Below, piece by piece: positions 24,335-33,110 of a stretch of DNA of 64,000 nt (positions within the stretch are counted from its first letter, which is position 1; the number at the start of each line of letters is the position of its first letter). The stretch is from Kamptonema sp. UHCC 0994. GTDB lineage: Bacteria; Cyanobacteriota; Cyanobacteriia; Cyanobacteriales; Microcoleaceae. The notes under the pieces were generated by a model. The model did no database searches. It saw only the letters and a program-made list of their open reading frames with translations, and was not told the origin of the DNA. The position numbers and the translations under genes are program-made. The stretch is taken from positions 1 to 64,000 of the forward strand of contig NZ_JARFTR010000171.1 in NCBI RefSeq assembly GCF_029167235.1, in the 5' to 3' direction.

Positions 24335-24734
24335 GAGCAGAGTTACCTCCTGATTCAGTTATACCATTTCGTTTTTGCCCAAATACCGGGGCTAATCTGT
24401 CAGGACTTACGCACGATTACGTAACGCCGCCTTCTAGGCGGTATTCTAACCGCCTAGAAGGCGGCGTTACGGATAGTTTTGCGTAAGTCCTGTCTGTCTT
24501 AAAATTTTTATCCTAATCTGGGTTTTTTAGTCCCCATTATCCCGCATCCAAATCTTTAATCAGTATCGATATCAATTGGGTGCGGGATCAATCAGGCGCG
24601 AAGGTCAAAGGAAAGGAAATTAGGAACCGAGCTTAATTCTTGTAGCGTATTATGCACCTCTGCACTCCTATATATTTGCACCCTTAATGTTCAGTTCCCA
24701 TTTCCCATTCCCCATTTCCCATTCTCTATTCTAG
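24335..24734. other. gvpA-gvpC intergenic region with a palindromic element
   Basis: This 400-bp gap contains the palindrome at 24401-24492 and otherwise A/T-rich and pyrimidine-rich sequence, including a tcccattccccatttccc run near 24700. In other cyanobacteria abundant monocistronic gvpA mRNA is produced because of an attenuating hairpin after gvpA. The palindrome could do this here; that is inference. Confidence 0.5.
24401..24492. mobile_element. Nested palindromic MITE-like element
   Basis: The outer ends are an exact 13-base inverted repeat (caggacttacgca / tgcgtaagtcctg). Inside lies a full GC-rich palindrome of the gtaacgccgcc family with inner arms taccgcctagaagg-like. This is the only complete copy in the window with both outer and inner parts. 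The copy at 1-48 retains a trace of the outer part. Confidence 0.75.
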
Positions 24735-24953
24735 CTAAACAGAAGGAACCGCTGCTTGAGAAGTCAAACCAACAGCTTCAGCATACTTCAGGTAGGTTTC
24801 CACCGAAGCAATCACGATCCGAGCTTCGATAGCTATCAATTCGATACCAACGAGAGAAATACGTACCCACGCATCAATCACAATCCCCTTGTCCAAAATG
24901 CGGTCAACCACTTCAGCCAAGCTAGAGGATGAGTTTACTTTTTCAACAGCCAT
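24735..24953 (-). CDS. gvpA: Gas vesicle structural protein A
   Basis: The 72-residue product is the main gas-vesicle shell protein, almost identical in form to cyanobacterial GvpA. It starts [20 protein letters not shown], carries the conserved [20 protein letters not shown] beta-turn-beta, and ends [12 protein letters not shown] followed by a short tail. GvpA forms the ribs of the hollow protein cylinder that gives buoyancy. It is first in the minus-strand gvpA-C-N-J-K order and should have the main promoter upstream (24954-25100). No second gvpA copy is present. Confidence 0.98.
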   Translation of the reverse strand: MAVEKVNSSSSLAEVVDRILDKGIVIDAWVRISLVGIELIAIEARIVIASVETYLKYAEAVGLTSQAAVPSV

Positions 24954-25168
24954 GATTCAATTCCCTCAAGTTCAGTTTAAGGCGCGTTGTTCTGCACATT
25001 TTCGGCCTTTCACCCATCATACTCAAGTTTCATCCCATCGAAATCAGTAAATCTACCTTAATCTAGATCACATCCATTTGATTTTTGGGTATATAACCGC
25101 TTTTAAAAATCTAGGTAAACCTAGCAATACTCAGCAGTGTAAGTTTCTTAAGCAATCTTTCCTATCGC

Positions 25169-26202
25169 TTACGCTTCCTCAATGTCGAGGTTGCCCAGGA
25201 AATCCCAGTTAGAGTTAGAATAGTAACTATGTCTATTAGTTATTATTCCAGATTGCTTGATTTTTTTATTCAGTTGATGCCACAGGCTCCAAACGTGCTT
25301 TGTTGAATTCACCTCAACAAAGCACGTTTGGAGCCTGGTATCTTTTCCGACAATCTCATTCCCCTGCGGCCGATAACTAACACAGAACGCGATACCTGCT
25401 CAACCTCTGACGCTGTAAAACTCACCGCAACACACCATTTATCATCCTTGTAGTAGAAGTGCCAAGTTTTAGCACCCGTAGCAGGTAATCTGTTAATATT
25501 GCGAGGGAAGTTGCCAATCTGAGAATCTACATTTTTACCAAACTTAGATTCTAAACAAACTGGCACTCTAAATCTTAAATTGTCACCATTCCACTGACAC
25601 ACCTGATTGCCGTAAGATTCATCCTTAGAGCCAACAATCAAGGCTTGATTATTGGGGACTCTAACCCTTACAGGGATTGACTTTAAGACGGATAATATTT
25701 GCCGATACCTGGTCAGCTTACGTTTTTTGTTGTGTATCTGAAAGCGTAAGTTTTGCCAGTTAGTTTGACGATCCTTTAGGGAACTAGACAACGGAAATAC
25801 ACAGCCACTTTTACTGTTTTGCCAGTTCTTTTTAGCGTAAAACTTACGAGCTAATTTGAGTTTTCTCTCAGCCCTTTTCAGCCAAGCTTCGCAAGATTTA
25901 GCTTTGCCTTCTAAGGTTTTTATGTGTGAAATACGGCATTCCTTAGCACCATCAACAGCACCCTTAGCCGATGAAATTACACCATTGGCATGACGTTTAT
26001 TAATACCGTAAGTTTTTTGTAGGTGTGTGTTCCATTGCGACTTATTAAATCCTTCTCCTAACATCATAAAGTTGACGGTTTCACATACTGAAGAGTGAAA
26101 TATTGGTGTGTAAGCACTCAAAAACATTTCTAGCTGAGTTTTACCTATGGCATTCAACTCATCTATAGGTGTCGGGATTGCTTTGCAGTATGTAAGCGTC
26201 AT
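25169..26202 (-). pseudogene. tnpB: TnpB-type transposon nuclease relic with the RuvC core deleted
   Basis: The first 270 residues (from MTLTYCKAIPTPIDELNAIG) match the N-terminal half of a cyanobacterial TnpB, including SQWNTHLQKTYGINKRHANG and NFPRNINRLPATGAKTWHFY. The expected GIDINP start of the RuvC nuclease is missing. Instead the frame jumps to VIGRRGMRLSEKIPGS, a stretch from the far C-terminus. It then enters an inverted duplication and stops at 25309. In the next frame, 25312 down to 25169 reads VNSTKHVWSLWHQLNKKIKQ and ends FLGNLDIEEA, the true C-terminus. The catalytic Asp/Glu/Asp residues and zinc ribbon are absent, so DNA cleavage is impossible. No TnpA is nearby. An intact relative was recalled from memory, not aligned. 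Confidence 0.82.
25283..25337. repeat. Perfect 24-bp inverted repeat at the 3' end of the TnpB relic
   Basis: Two 24-base arms (25283-25306 and 25314-25337) are exact reverse complements, separated by attcacc. One arm is original coding sequence for STKHVWSL; the other is an inverted copy placed before it, which shifts the frame and brings a stop. The arms contain ctccaaacgtgctttgttga. Confidence 0.95.
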
Positions 26203-26244
26203 CTGATTATAGAGCCTGGTTAAATCTTACTTTATTTACTGCTT

Positions 26245-26285
26245 TACCGAGAATTACCTGTTTAAAATATAGGTAATTCTCGGTA
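26245..26285. repeat. Inverted repeat between fur and the TnpB relic
   Basis: Arms taccgagaattacct and aggtaattctcggta pair over 15 bases around an 11-base A/T-rich loop. It lies 25 bp downstream of the fur-family stop and 43 bp upstream of the TnpB relic. It could be a transcript-end hairpin, without a following T run, or the subterminal palindrome of the transposon's left end. Confidence 0.8.
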
Positions 26286-26309
26286 TTTTGTCAACTGCCG
26301 TTAACCCCT

Positions 26310-26771
26310 TTAAGAAGCTTTTGGCGTATCTTTCTCAGACTGTGCGATCGCAGCATCAGGTAAACGGTAGCCGAAAAAATCGATCCGATAGTCCGCGATC
26401 CTAACACCAGTTTGCTGCTCGATTTGCTCAATTAATTCTTTAGGCAATTCTACGTTAACATCTAAAATTTGTCCGGTATCAAGACAGTTAACGTGAGAAT
26501 GGGAGTCACTAATATTGCCATACAACCTTCCCTCCGAACGCTCAATGCACTCTATAATCCCCTCTCTTGAGAGCGCTTCTAAATTTTGATACACAGAAGT
26601 ATGACCGATTGCCTTACCTTGCTGATTTAATCGGTCGTAAATTTCGCGAGCCGAGAGGTGTTCCCTTGCTTGCCATAGGAGTTCCAGTACAAAGCGGCGC
26701 TGGCGGCTCAGACGCATACCCATTGTCTGACAGCGGTTCAAAGCATCTTCTAAAGAACGAATTGGTTTCAC
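26310..26771 (-). CDS. Fur-family regulator, PerR/FurC type
   Basis: The 153-residue protein has the Fur winged helix (RLSRQRRFVLELLWQAREHL, IGHTSVYQNLEALSREGIIE) and the metal-binding HSHVNCLDTGQILDV segment. The paired CxxC zinc motifs of FurA and Zur are absent. From memory, the opening KPIRSLEDALNRCQ and this missing zinc site are features of the cyanobacterial FurC/PerR branch, which represses peroxide-response genes and uses metal-catalysed oxidation to sense peroxide. The iron genes at 10.9-12.4 kb are too far away for any local link. It is monocistronic. Confidence 0.82.
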   Translation of the reverse strand: MKPIRSLEDALNRCQTMGMRLSRQRRFVLELLWQAREHLSAREIYDRLNQQGKAIGHTSVYQNLEALSREGIIECIERSEGRLYGNISDSHSHVNCLDTGQILDVNVELPKELIEQIEQQTGVRIADYRIDFFGYRLPDAAIAQSEKDTPKAS

Positions 26772-26900
26772 GACCGTCGCCTCAAATTTAATTCTATCTT
26801 AAGACTTTCCACCAAGGTAAGGGAGCGGGGGAGGGAGATGAGGAAGTTAAATCTTTCCCATTATCCCTGCCTCCCTGCTCCCCATTTCCTCCGTTCCCAA

Positions 26901-27899
26901 TTAGGGAGAAGCCTTGATAGCTTGAACCAGTAACTTAGCAATTTCTGACAGTTGCTTTTTATCAAAGGTTTGAAGCAAAACCTTAACTACCGCCTTCGGT
27001 TCTGCGGGGATAGCGATCTGCTTAGAAGCTGATGCTGGGGGTGCGGCGGTGGCTGATGGTGGTACCGATGCTGTAGTAGCGGGGGCTTTTGACTGTAAAC
27101 CCGCTAATTGCTGCAAATTTTTAGAAGGCGCGATCGCTTTAGCTTTACCACCTTGTACTAGATCCCCTGCGTCCTTAAGTTCCTTGATAATTAGAGGAGC
27201 AAGAATTTTGTAAGAGTTCTTGGGATTGGCGATCGCAGCCTTTGCAATCTTGACTAAACTTTGCCAAGTCTCGATCCCTCCTCCCAAGGGTTCAAGGCGA
27301 GTACAGGCCGTCACCAACTGCTTGCGAGAAGCAGGGGATTCTGGCTGTTTAAATAGTTGCAACATGACTTTGAGTACAGCCATCACCTGAGCCGCAAAAT
27401 TCGCAGGTACAGCCCCAGCCTTCGCCGCAGGTGCAGCCTTCGCCGCAGGTGCAGCCTTCGCCGCCGCAGGTACTTTTCCACTCACCAAAGCGTTGAGATG
27501 ATTTTCCAGTTGAGCAAAAACTGGCATCACCTTCTGCACAATGCCATTAGCCTCTTCATTCCTCAAGCCAAAAGGCCCTTGCAGACGCTCAAATAATTCC
27601 TTAAGAGTATCAACTCCCTTGAGAAATAGGGATACTGACGTTTGGTCTACCTTCGTAGCGGGTTCGTCTCTGAGAATCTTAAAACAATCCTCTAGGCGGT
27701 GAGCAGTTGTCTTAATGCTGTCAAGGTTAAGCATGGCCGCGCCTCCTTTGACCGAATGGGCGGCTCGAAACATCTCTGTTATATTTTCGGGGTCTTTCAT
27801 GGTTGCTGGCAAATCCACGAGTCCTTGTTCCAAGGTATAGAGGTGTTCTTTAGCCTCTTCTATGAATAAACCCATAATTCGGTCTTGCTGGTCTGACAC
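26901..27899 (-). CDS. Hpt-domain protein with Ala/Pro-rich linkers
   Basis: The 332-residue protein begins with a histidine phosphotransfer domain; the phospho-accepting His is near residue 48 in MFRAAHSVKGGAAMLNLDSI. It resembles the P1 domain of CheA but carries no kinase, CheW-like or receiver domain. After residue 140 come repeated AAPAAKAA linkers and two helical regions (MAVLKVMLQLFKQPESPA; VVKVLLQTFDKKQLSEIAK). Such proteins relay phosphate in multi-step systems. Hybrid kinases lie at 29.6 and 36.8 kb, but partnership is only a guess. Confidence 0.85.
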   Translation of the reverse strand: MSDQQDRIMGLFIEEAKEHLYTLEQGLVDLPATMKDPENITEMFRAAHSVKGGAAMLNLDSIKTTAHRLEDCFKILRDEPATKVDQTSVSLFLKGVDTLKELFERLQGPFGLRNEEANGIVQKVMPVFAQLENHLNALVSGKVPAAAKAAPAAKAAPAAKAGAVPANFAAQVMAVLKVMLQLFKQPESPASRKQLVTACTRLEPLGGGIETWQSLVKIAKAAIANPKNSYKILAPLIIKELKDAGDLVQGGKAKAIAPSKNLQQLAGLQSKAPATTASVPPSATAAPPASASKQIAIPAEPKAVVKVLLQTFDKKQLSEIAKLLVQAIKASP

Positions 27900-28212
27900 A
27901 AGAGTCCTCCTAACAATCTGTGCACCCTCAAGAAAGCACCCTGTGGCTGGAAACGCGACTGATGCTTGGTCGCTATTCGCTCATCTTGACACTATATTTT
28001 ATCCTTTATAGCTCCGTACACTCCCACTACTAAAAAAAGTCTCTAAGGCTACTCTGTGCAGTTGGGCGGCTGATATTAAGGCGGATGAGCCGTTTTAGCG
28101 GGTGTAGCGTTACCCAATTCTATTTAATGAAAACTAAAAACTGAAAATTTAATTTAAATTGAATTTATAGCAACCGCCACAACGGTTAGGACATTCTTGA
28201 TCGCCCAAACCC
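27900..28212. other. Intergenic region with one dispersed repeat
   Basis: This 313-bp gap lies upstream of the Hpt gene. At 28168-28192 is tagcaaccgcc then acaacggttaggac, a member of the tagcaaccgcc...ggcggttaggac family also seen at 36274, 41115 and 41221. Nothing else was recognised. Confidence 0.5.
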
Positions 28213-28467
28213 TTATAGTTCTGAGGGAGTATCTGGAGCCACCTCAATTCCCAGACCTTCTTTGATAGTTTGCTGATCGGTGATTAGGTCACTTAACTCC
28301 TTGATTTCTACGCCGATATTCTGGCAAGCTAGTTTGAGTTCGCGCCCAAAGATGTTGAGTTCAGAACCGTAGCCACACAAATGCGCGGCTGTTTCAATTC
28401 CCTGTTTGGCGTTAGCTTTAGCACAATCGATTAATTCAATGCCTTTGAGTGGTTGAGAGGAAGCCAT
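28213..28467 (-). CDS. Small hypothetical protein
   Basis: The 84-residue protein is soluble and mostly helical, with two Cys residues (IDCAKANAKQGIETAAHLCG) and an acidic C-terminus (IEVAPDTPSEL). It looks like a conserved cyanobacterial small protein, but no family is recognised. It lies between the Hpt protein and the diguanylate cyclase gene in the same direction, with 122 bp or more on either side. Confidence 0.6.
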   Translation of the reverse strand: MASSQPLKGIELIDCAKANAKQGIETAAHLCGYGSELNIFGRELKLACQNIGVEIKELSDLITDQQTIKEGLGIEVAPDTPSEL

Positions 28468-28589
28468 AGCACAAAAATGTAATTAATTTTTCCTACTATA
28501 CTAACGAGATTGATAATAACTCATCTATCTTAGGAGGTAACTCAAAGGAAGAAGGAAGAGGAATTTAGTTATATTGGATCGAGTAAGCT

Positions 28590-29552
28590 TTAACGCTTTC
28601 TAAACCATTTACTACGCTTATGCTCATACATTAGTTCATCAGCCTCTACCACCAATTGTTCTAGTGAAACACTCTTATCTAAAACACATTCCTTCACACC
28701 AATACTCATAGATAGTTGATAGGAGCGAGCCTGTTCTTGGTTAAAGCGATCGATAGCTGCTTGTAGCCGAGTTTGATAATTATCTGTATCGACAGAACAG
28801 ACAGGAATGAATATTACAAATTCATCACCTCCTAAGCGAGCAACTATATCAGAATCACGAAAGGTTTGCTTTAATATATAGGCTGCATCAGCTATAATTC
28901 TATCTCCAATTTCGTGACCGAAAGAGTCATTAATCTTCTTTAAACCATCTAAGTCAGCAAACAAAATACAGCATGACATTTGTGTACGCTGGGCAATTTT
29001 TAGCTGTTGATTTGCTAATAAAAAAAATCCTCTTCGGTTATATATACCTGTTAATTCATCAGTCATAGATAGCTGCCTTACCTCTGCTTCAGCCCTCAAA
29101 CGCTCCTGAATTTCCTGCTCTAAAAGTTGATTTTGTTTAATGAGTTGGTGGTATTGCTGTTGAATGAGCAATTGGTTTCTGACTCGCATCAATACTTCTT
29201 GCTCTTGAAAGGGTTTAGTAATATAATCTACAGCACCCATTTCAAAAGCCCGAACTTTATCATTTACCCGATCGAGCGCACTAATAAAAATAATTGGAAT
29301 GTCTTGTGTAGCTTTAGATTCCTTGAGCTGCTTACAGACTTCATAGCCATTAATATCCGGCATATTGATGTCCAATATAATCAAATCAGGGGGATCGCGA
29401 TGGGCAGCTTGTAGTGCCATTTTACCATTAAGAGATTTACGAACAATGTAACCCCGATCCTCCAATATTTTCGATAATAATCGCAGATTGTCTGGGTTAT
29501 CATCTACGATTAAGATATTTGTTTCATCAGGAGAGTTTAGTAAAATATTCAT
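28590..29552 (-). CDS. Response regulator with diguanylate cyclase output (REC-GGDEF)
   Basis: The 320-residue protein has a receiver domain (phospho-acceptor Asp in DLIILDINMPDINGYEV; Lys in VDYITKPFQEQEV), a short coiled coil (HQLIKQNQLLEQEIQERLRA) and a GGDEF domain with the intact active site RLGGDEFVIFI. It should make cyclic di-GMP when phosphorylated. No inhibitory RxxD site was noted. The ATG at 29552 is chosen over an upstream one because taaggaga, which includes the stop codon of the preceding phytochrome gene, forms its ribosome-binding site. The 10-bp spacing implies translational coupling to that kinase. Confidence 0.95.
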   Translation of the reverse strand: MNILLNSPDETNILIVDDNPDNLRLLSKILEDRGYIVRKSLNGKMALQAAHRDPPDLIILDINMPDINGYEVCKQLKESKATQDIPIIFISALDRVNDKVRAFEMGAVDYITKPFQEQEVLMRVRNQLLIQQQYHQLIKQNQLLEQEIQERLRAEAEVRQLSMTDELTGIYNRRGFFLLANQQLKIAQRTQMSCCILFADLDGLKKINDSFGHEIGDRIIADAAYILKQTFRDSDIVARLGGDEFVIFIPVCSVDTDNYQTRLQAAIDRFNQEQARSYQLSMSIGVKECVLDKSVSLEQLVVEADELMYEHKRSKWFRKR

Positions 29553-29562
29553 ATTTATCTCC

Positions 29563-32500
29563 TTAAGCCTCAGTGAGAACTGCAATCGCCTCTAACTGAA
29601 AGCGATCGACCAGATTGGTCAAGGCTTCTACTAGGAATTGATTCTCACTAGGAATTTGAGCAATCAGTTGGCGGAGCCTCGTATCGTTAAGATCCAATGC
29701 TGCTTCATTGACTTGAGTAACCCAGTTTAACGGCATTATTTTCAAATCTTGTGGAGAGAGAGTTTTTTGTTGTAAAGTTACAGACTGTGGCTTTAACGAG
29801 GATGTTTCAGCGTAACAGTAACGGACTCCCAGATAATGTGCAATTTTGTCGAAGAGTACGGTTTCAGTGAACGGTTTGGCAATATAGTCATCACATCCCG
29901 CTTGAAGACTAGCAGTGCGATCTTCTTCAAAAGCGTAGGCCGTCAAAGCAACGATCGCCACATTATCCTTTCCACCCTTCGCCCGAATTTGACGAGTTGC
30001 TTCATAGCCATCCATCTCAGGCATTTGAATATCCATAAAAATCAAATGAGGATGCCAATTTTGCCAGCGGGCGATCGCTTCAACCCCGTTTGTAACGGCA
30101 GAGACTTCAAACCCGACTGACTCCAGCACTGTCACCAGCAATTGCCGATTTACTGGAACATCCTCTGCTACCAAAATTCGGTAGGTTTTTTGTCCAGGTT
30201 CCAAACTGATAACATGATGGTTAACTTTAGATTCTATCAGATCGACGGATTCTGGTAGATGTAAGATCGCTTTACAAGTAAAGATTGAGCCTTGATTTAA
30301 AGTGCTTTGTACTGTGATATCACCTCCCATCAAACGAGCAAACTGACGACTGATAGATAAACCTAAACCCGTTCCTTGAGCATGGCGACCTCGATCGGTT
30401 TGCATGAAAGCTTCAAAGATGGATGCAAGATCGGACAAGGCGATACCGCATCCAGTATCTTCAACTTCAAGATAGAGTGCGATCGCAGATCCTAAAGCTT
30501 CTAGTTTTGATGAACTAATCGCATCATCTGTCTCTGGGATGACTTTTATTCTCAAAGTAACACTGCCATTTACCGTAAATTTAATCGCATTGCTAAGCAA
30601 ATTAATCAAAATTTGGCGGAGTTTTGCCTGATCGCCATAGACATAAGCCGGGACATTAATCTCCTGTTCAATTCTGAGCATCAACCCTTTTTCAGATGCT
30701 TTGAGAGCAAACATTTCCTGAATAGAATGGATGAATCGGACAATATCAAAGCAAGATTCCCTCAGCACCAGTTGACCTGCTTCAATTTTGGACATCTCCA
30801 AAACATCATTAATTAAGGTAAGTAAATGTTCTCCACTGCGACTGATAATTCCCAGATGCTCTTGAAACTCAGTGGGGATATTTTGGCTGCGACTCATGAT
30901 CTGAGTAAACCCTAGAATAGCATTCATAGGAGTCCGCAATTCGTGGCTCATCTTAGCAAGAAACTGGCTTTTGGCACGGTTGGCGATCGCGGCACGTTCT
31001 GCTGCTTGTTCCAATGCTGCTTGGGAAAATTCTAACACTGATAGCATGAGAGTATTTCGCATTTCAGCAGCAGTTTGAATCTCTTCCATCCGCCAGGGAT
31101 AAGATTTATTTTGTACTATTTCTTTCCAAAGTTTAAAGGAATTACGGGGAGAGGGTTGCATTTCCCCGACTTCATCGATGGCGATCGCAGCTTGAGGATT
31201 ACCTGCCCAATTGATCGTTTGAAATTGTTCTGGTCGAAACCAGATTATCTGGTAAGACTTTTGTTTGACTTGGCTCAGGGAAATTGAAATAGCTAGAATA
31301 CCACTAGCTTTGTCTTTAAACTGCTTTGCCTTGGGATAAATACTAGACAAGAAATTAGTGGCAAATACTCGTTCCATGTTGTTCTGCACTAACCATTCTA
31401 CTAGATCGGAAACTTCAGATTCAGAAGGTGTTTGCCCTACTAAAGTTAGGTTTCCGTCCATTAAAATTGCCGCTCCATAAGCACGAACTAAAACCAGTAA
31501 TTGAACCGTATTTTTAGTCAAAACCTGTTCAATAAAATTTGATGCTCGTAATAATTCTCGCTGTAATTCATCCTGAATATTTTTTACCTGCCTTCGGTAA
31601 AGATGCAACTCTTTCTCTTGCTGATGCAATAATTCAAGCGAGGCAAACTGTCCTAATAATTCACAGGCTTTGCGAGTTTCATAATCTACTAATTTAGGGC
31701 TGTAGTGGTGACAGGCAATTAATCCCCAAAGGCGCTTGTCATCGATTAAAGAAATCGTCATCGAACCAAAAACGCCCATGTTTTGTAAGTATTTAATGTG
31801 GCATGGGGAAATTCCTCTTAACACGCAGGCACTCATGTCTAGCAATGTATCTGTTAAAGGATTTTTGCTAGGAATTAGAGCGACCGGAGTGTAATTAATA
31901 TTGGGGATTTGTAGCACTCTATTGCTACAAAATGACGCTCTAGTTTGCTTAGGAAAGTCAATCGCTGGATAGTGAAATCCCAGATAGCTTTCTCTAAAAT
32001 TCTCTTTTTCCTCAGCAATCACTACGCCAGAATTATCAGTTTCAATACGGTAGACCATAACGCGATTAAAACCAGTTATCGCCTTTACCTCTCTAGCAAT
32101 AATCTGAGCTAAATCGGAAAGATTGATGGCGCTGCGAAGACTGACAATTGCTGATTGCAACCGATGAGAAAAATGGTTTGAATAATTACTTTCTTTGACG
32201 AAGAGTGGTTCCAGTTCTAATATCAGTTCATGTACTGTTCGATGTAGCACCCCTGTAAAGGTTTGAGTTTTTATTTCCTGCCCTGTTTCTACATTTCCTC
32301 GTTGCGTTTTTAGCTCAAATGGATTATAAATTTCTGGGTTGTCTTTGGTCAGAATATCAGTAATTTGATTTACTTGATTGCTGGGAAATAACCATTGTAA
32401 ATGCTTCCCAACTAATGCCTCCGCTGAAATCCCAAAAAACTCTTTGACATTTTCACTGCTTTGCAAAATTTTCAGGTCTGGTGCTTGCAGTGTTAACAGA

Positions 32501-32616
32501 ATGCCATGAGGTTGAATACAATCGGGATAGTACACATATTCATCGGTATGCTTTTCTAAAGCTATCAGTTGTGAAGGGGTAAGATTTGGTGGTTCGTTGG
32601 CATTCAGAGGTTGCAT
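29563..32616 (-). CDS. Phytochrome hybrid histidine kinase (PAS-GAF-PHY-HisKA-HATPase-REC)
   Basis: The 1017-residue protein has a PAS domain (YYPDCIQPHGILLTL, near 30), a GAF domain (about 145-330), a PHY domain whose tongue has the SPRNSFKLWKEIV form (about 345-535), a HisKA site (MSHELRTPMNAILGF, near 560), HATPase motifs (DTGCGIALSDL, GTGLGLSIS) and a receiver (LIFMDIQMPEMDGYEATRQI). A Cys-His pair near residue 272 (ISPCHIKYLQNMG) is where cyanobacterial phytochromes such as Cph1 attach phycocyanobilin, and the GAF IDFPKQTR keeps the Asp of the DIP motif. It should therefore be a red/far-red-sensing kinase. A last 60 residues resemble no named domain. It is coupled to the REC-GGDEF gene downstream. 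Confidence 0.93.
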   Translation of the reverse strand: MQPLNANEPPNLTPSQLIALEKHTDEYVYYPDCIQPHGILLTLQAPDLKILQSSENVKEFFGISAEALVGKHLQWLFPSNQVNQITDILTKDNPEIYNPFELKTQRGNVETGQEIKTQTFTGVLHRTVHELILELEPLFVKESNYSNHFSHRLQSAIVSLRSAINLSDLAQIIAREVKAITGFNRVMVYRIETDNSGVVIAEEKENFRESYLGFHYPAIDFPKQTRASFCSNRVLQIPNINYTPVALIPSKNPLTDTLLDMSACVLRGISPCHIKYLQNMGVFGSMTISLIDDKRLWGLIACHHYSPKLVDYETRKACELLGQFASLELLHQQEKELHLYRRQVKNIQDELQRELLRASNFIEQVLTKNTVQLLVLVRAYGAAILMDGNLTLVGQTPSESEVSDLVEWLVQNNMERVFATNFLSSIYPKAKQFKDKASGILAISISLSQVKQKSYQIIWFRPEQFQTINWAGNPQAAIAIDEVGEMQPSPRNSFKLWKEIVQNKSYPWRMEEIQTAAEMRNTLMLSVLEFSQAALEQAAERAAIANRAKSQFLAKMSHELRTPMNAILGFTQIMSRSQNIPTEFQEHLGIISRSGEHLLTLINDVLEMSKIEAGQLVLRESCFDIVRFIHSIQEMFALKASEKGLMLRIEQEINVPAYVYGDQAKLRQILINLLSNAIKFTVNGSVTLRIKVIPETDDAISSSKLEALGSAIALYLEVEDTGCGIALSDLASIFEAFMQTDRGRHAQGTGLGLSISRQFARLMGGDITVQSTLNQGSIFTCKAILHLPESVDLIESKVNHHVISLEPGQKTYRILVAEDVPVNRQLLVTVLESVGFEVSAVTNGVEAIARWQNWHPHLIFMDIQMPEMDGYEATRQIRAKGGKDNVAIVALTAYAFEEDRTASLQAGCDDYIAKPFTETVLFDKIAHYLGVRYCYAETSSLKPQSVTLQQKTLSPQDLKIMPLNWVTQVNEAALDLNDTRLRQLIAQIPSENQFLVEALTNLVDRFQLEAIAVLTEA

Positions 32617-33110
32617 AATTACCGTCAGTATTGTTCTGGAAGAAGGCAGAAGGCAGAAGGCAGAAATTTATTAAGTAAGTAACTAGATGAGTAACAAAAG
32701 ATATAAGTATGTCATTGCGAGTGAAACGAAGCAATCCCAAGGCTTATGATAGCTTTACATGGGTGACATAGCAAGGTTTATAGCTCTTCCGTACTTAGCT
32801 CTATCTAATTAATTGTAGGATGGATGGAGCGATCCCTTGAAAATAATTTCCAAAGTTTTAAGTACCGTTAACTGTTAACTGTAAACTGTTTTTACTCTCA
32901 TGCTAGCCTCTCAAAGAGTCACATAGCATAATTATCTCAATTGTGACAGCTAGCCACAGGCATATTTCAATTCTTCAGACTGTAGGGGGATGTGTTCCCT
33001 CCTAAATCGGAAGATGCTTAGAGCAAGGACTCTGATAGCGGAAACTATACATCTGCTACTCGCGCCACCTTGAAAACTGCGCGAACCCATCTTGTGATGA
33101 GGGATATACT
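32617..33110. other. Divergent promoter region with dispersed repeats
   Basis: This 494-bp gap separates the phytochrome gene from the membrane protein at 33111. It contains three copies of gaaggca near 32640-32664, a half-copy of the tcattgcgag...gaagcaatc repeat near 32714-32738, and a gttaactgt repeat near 32868-32889. Promoters for both genes should be here but no site could be named. Confidence 0.45.

Noticed and set aside
25309-26202. Reading the TnpB relic as an intact RNA-guided repressor gene
   Set aside because: Not claimed as a feature: an internal deletion plus inverted duplication and frameshift is simpler. It is kept only as a speculative finding.
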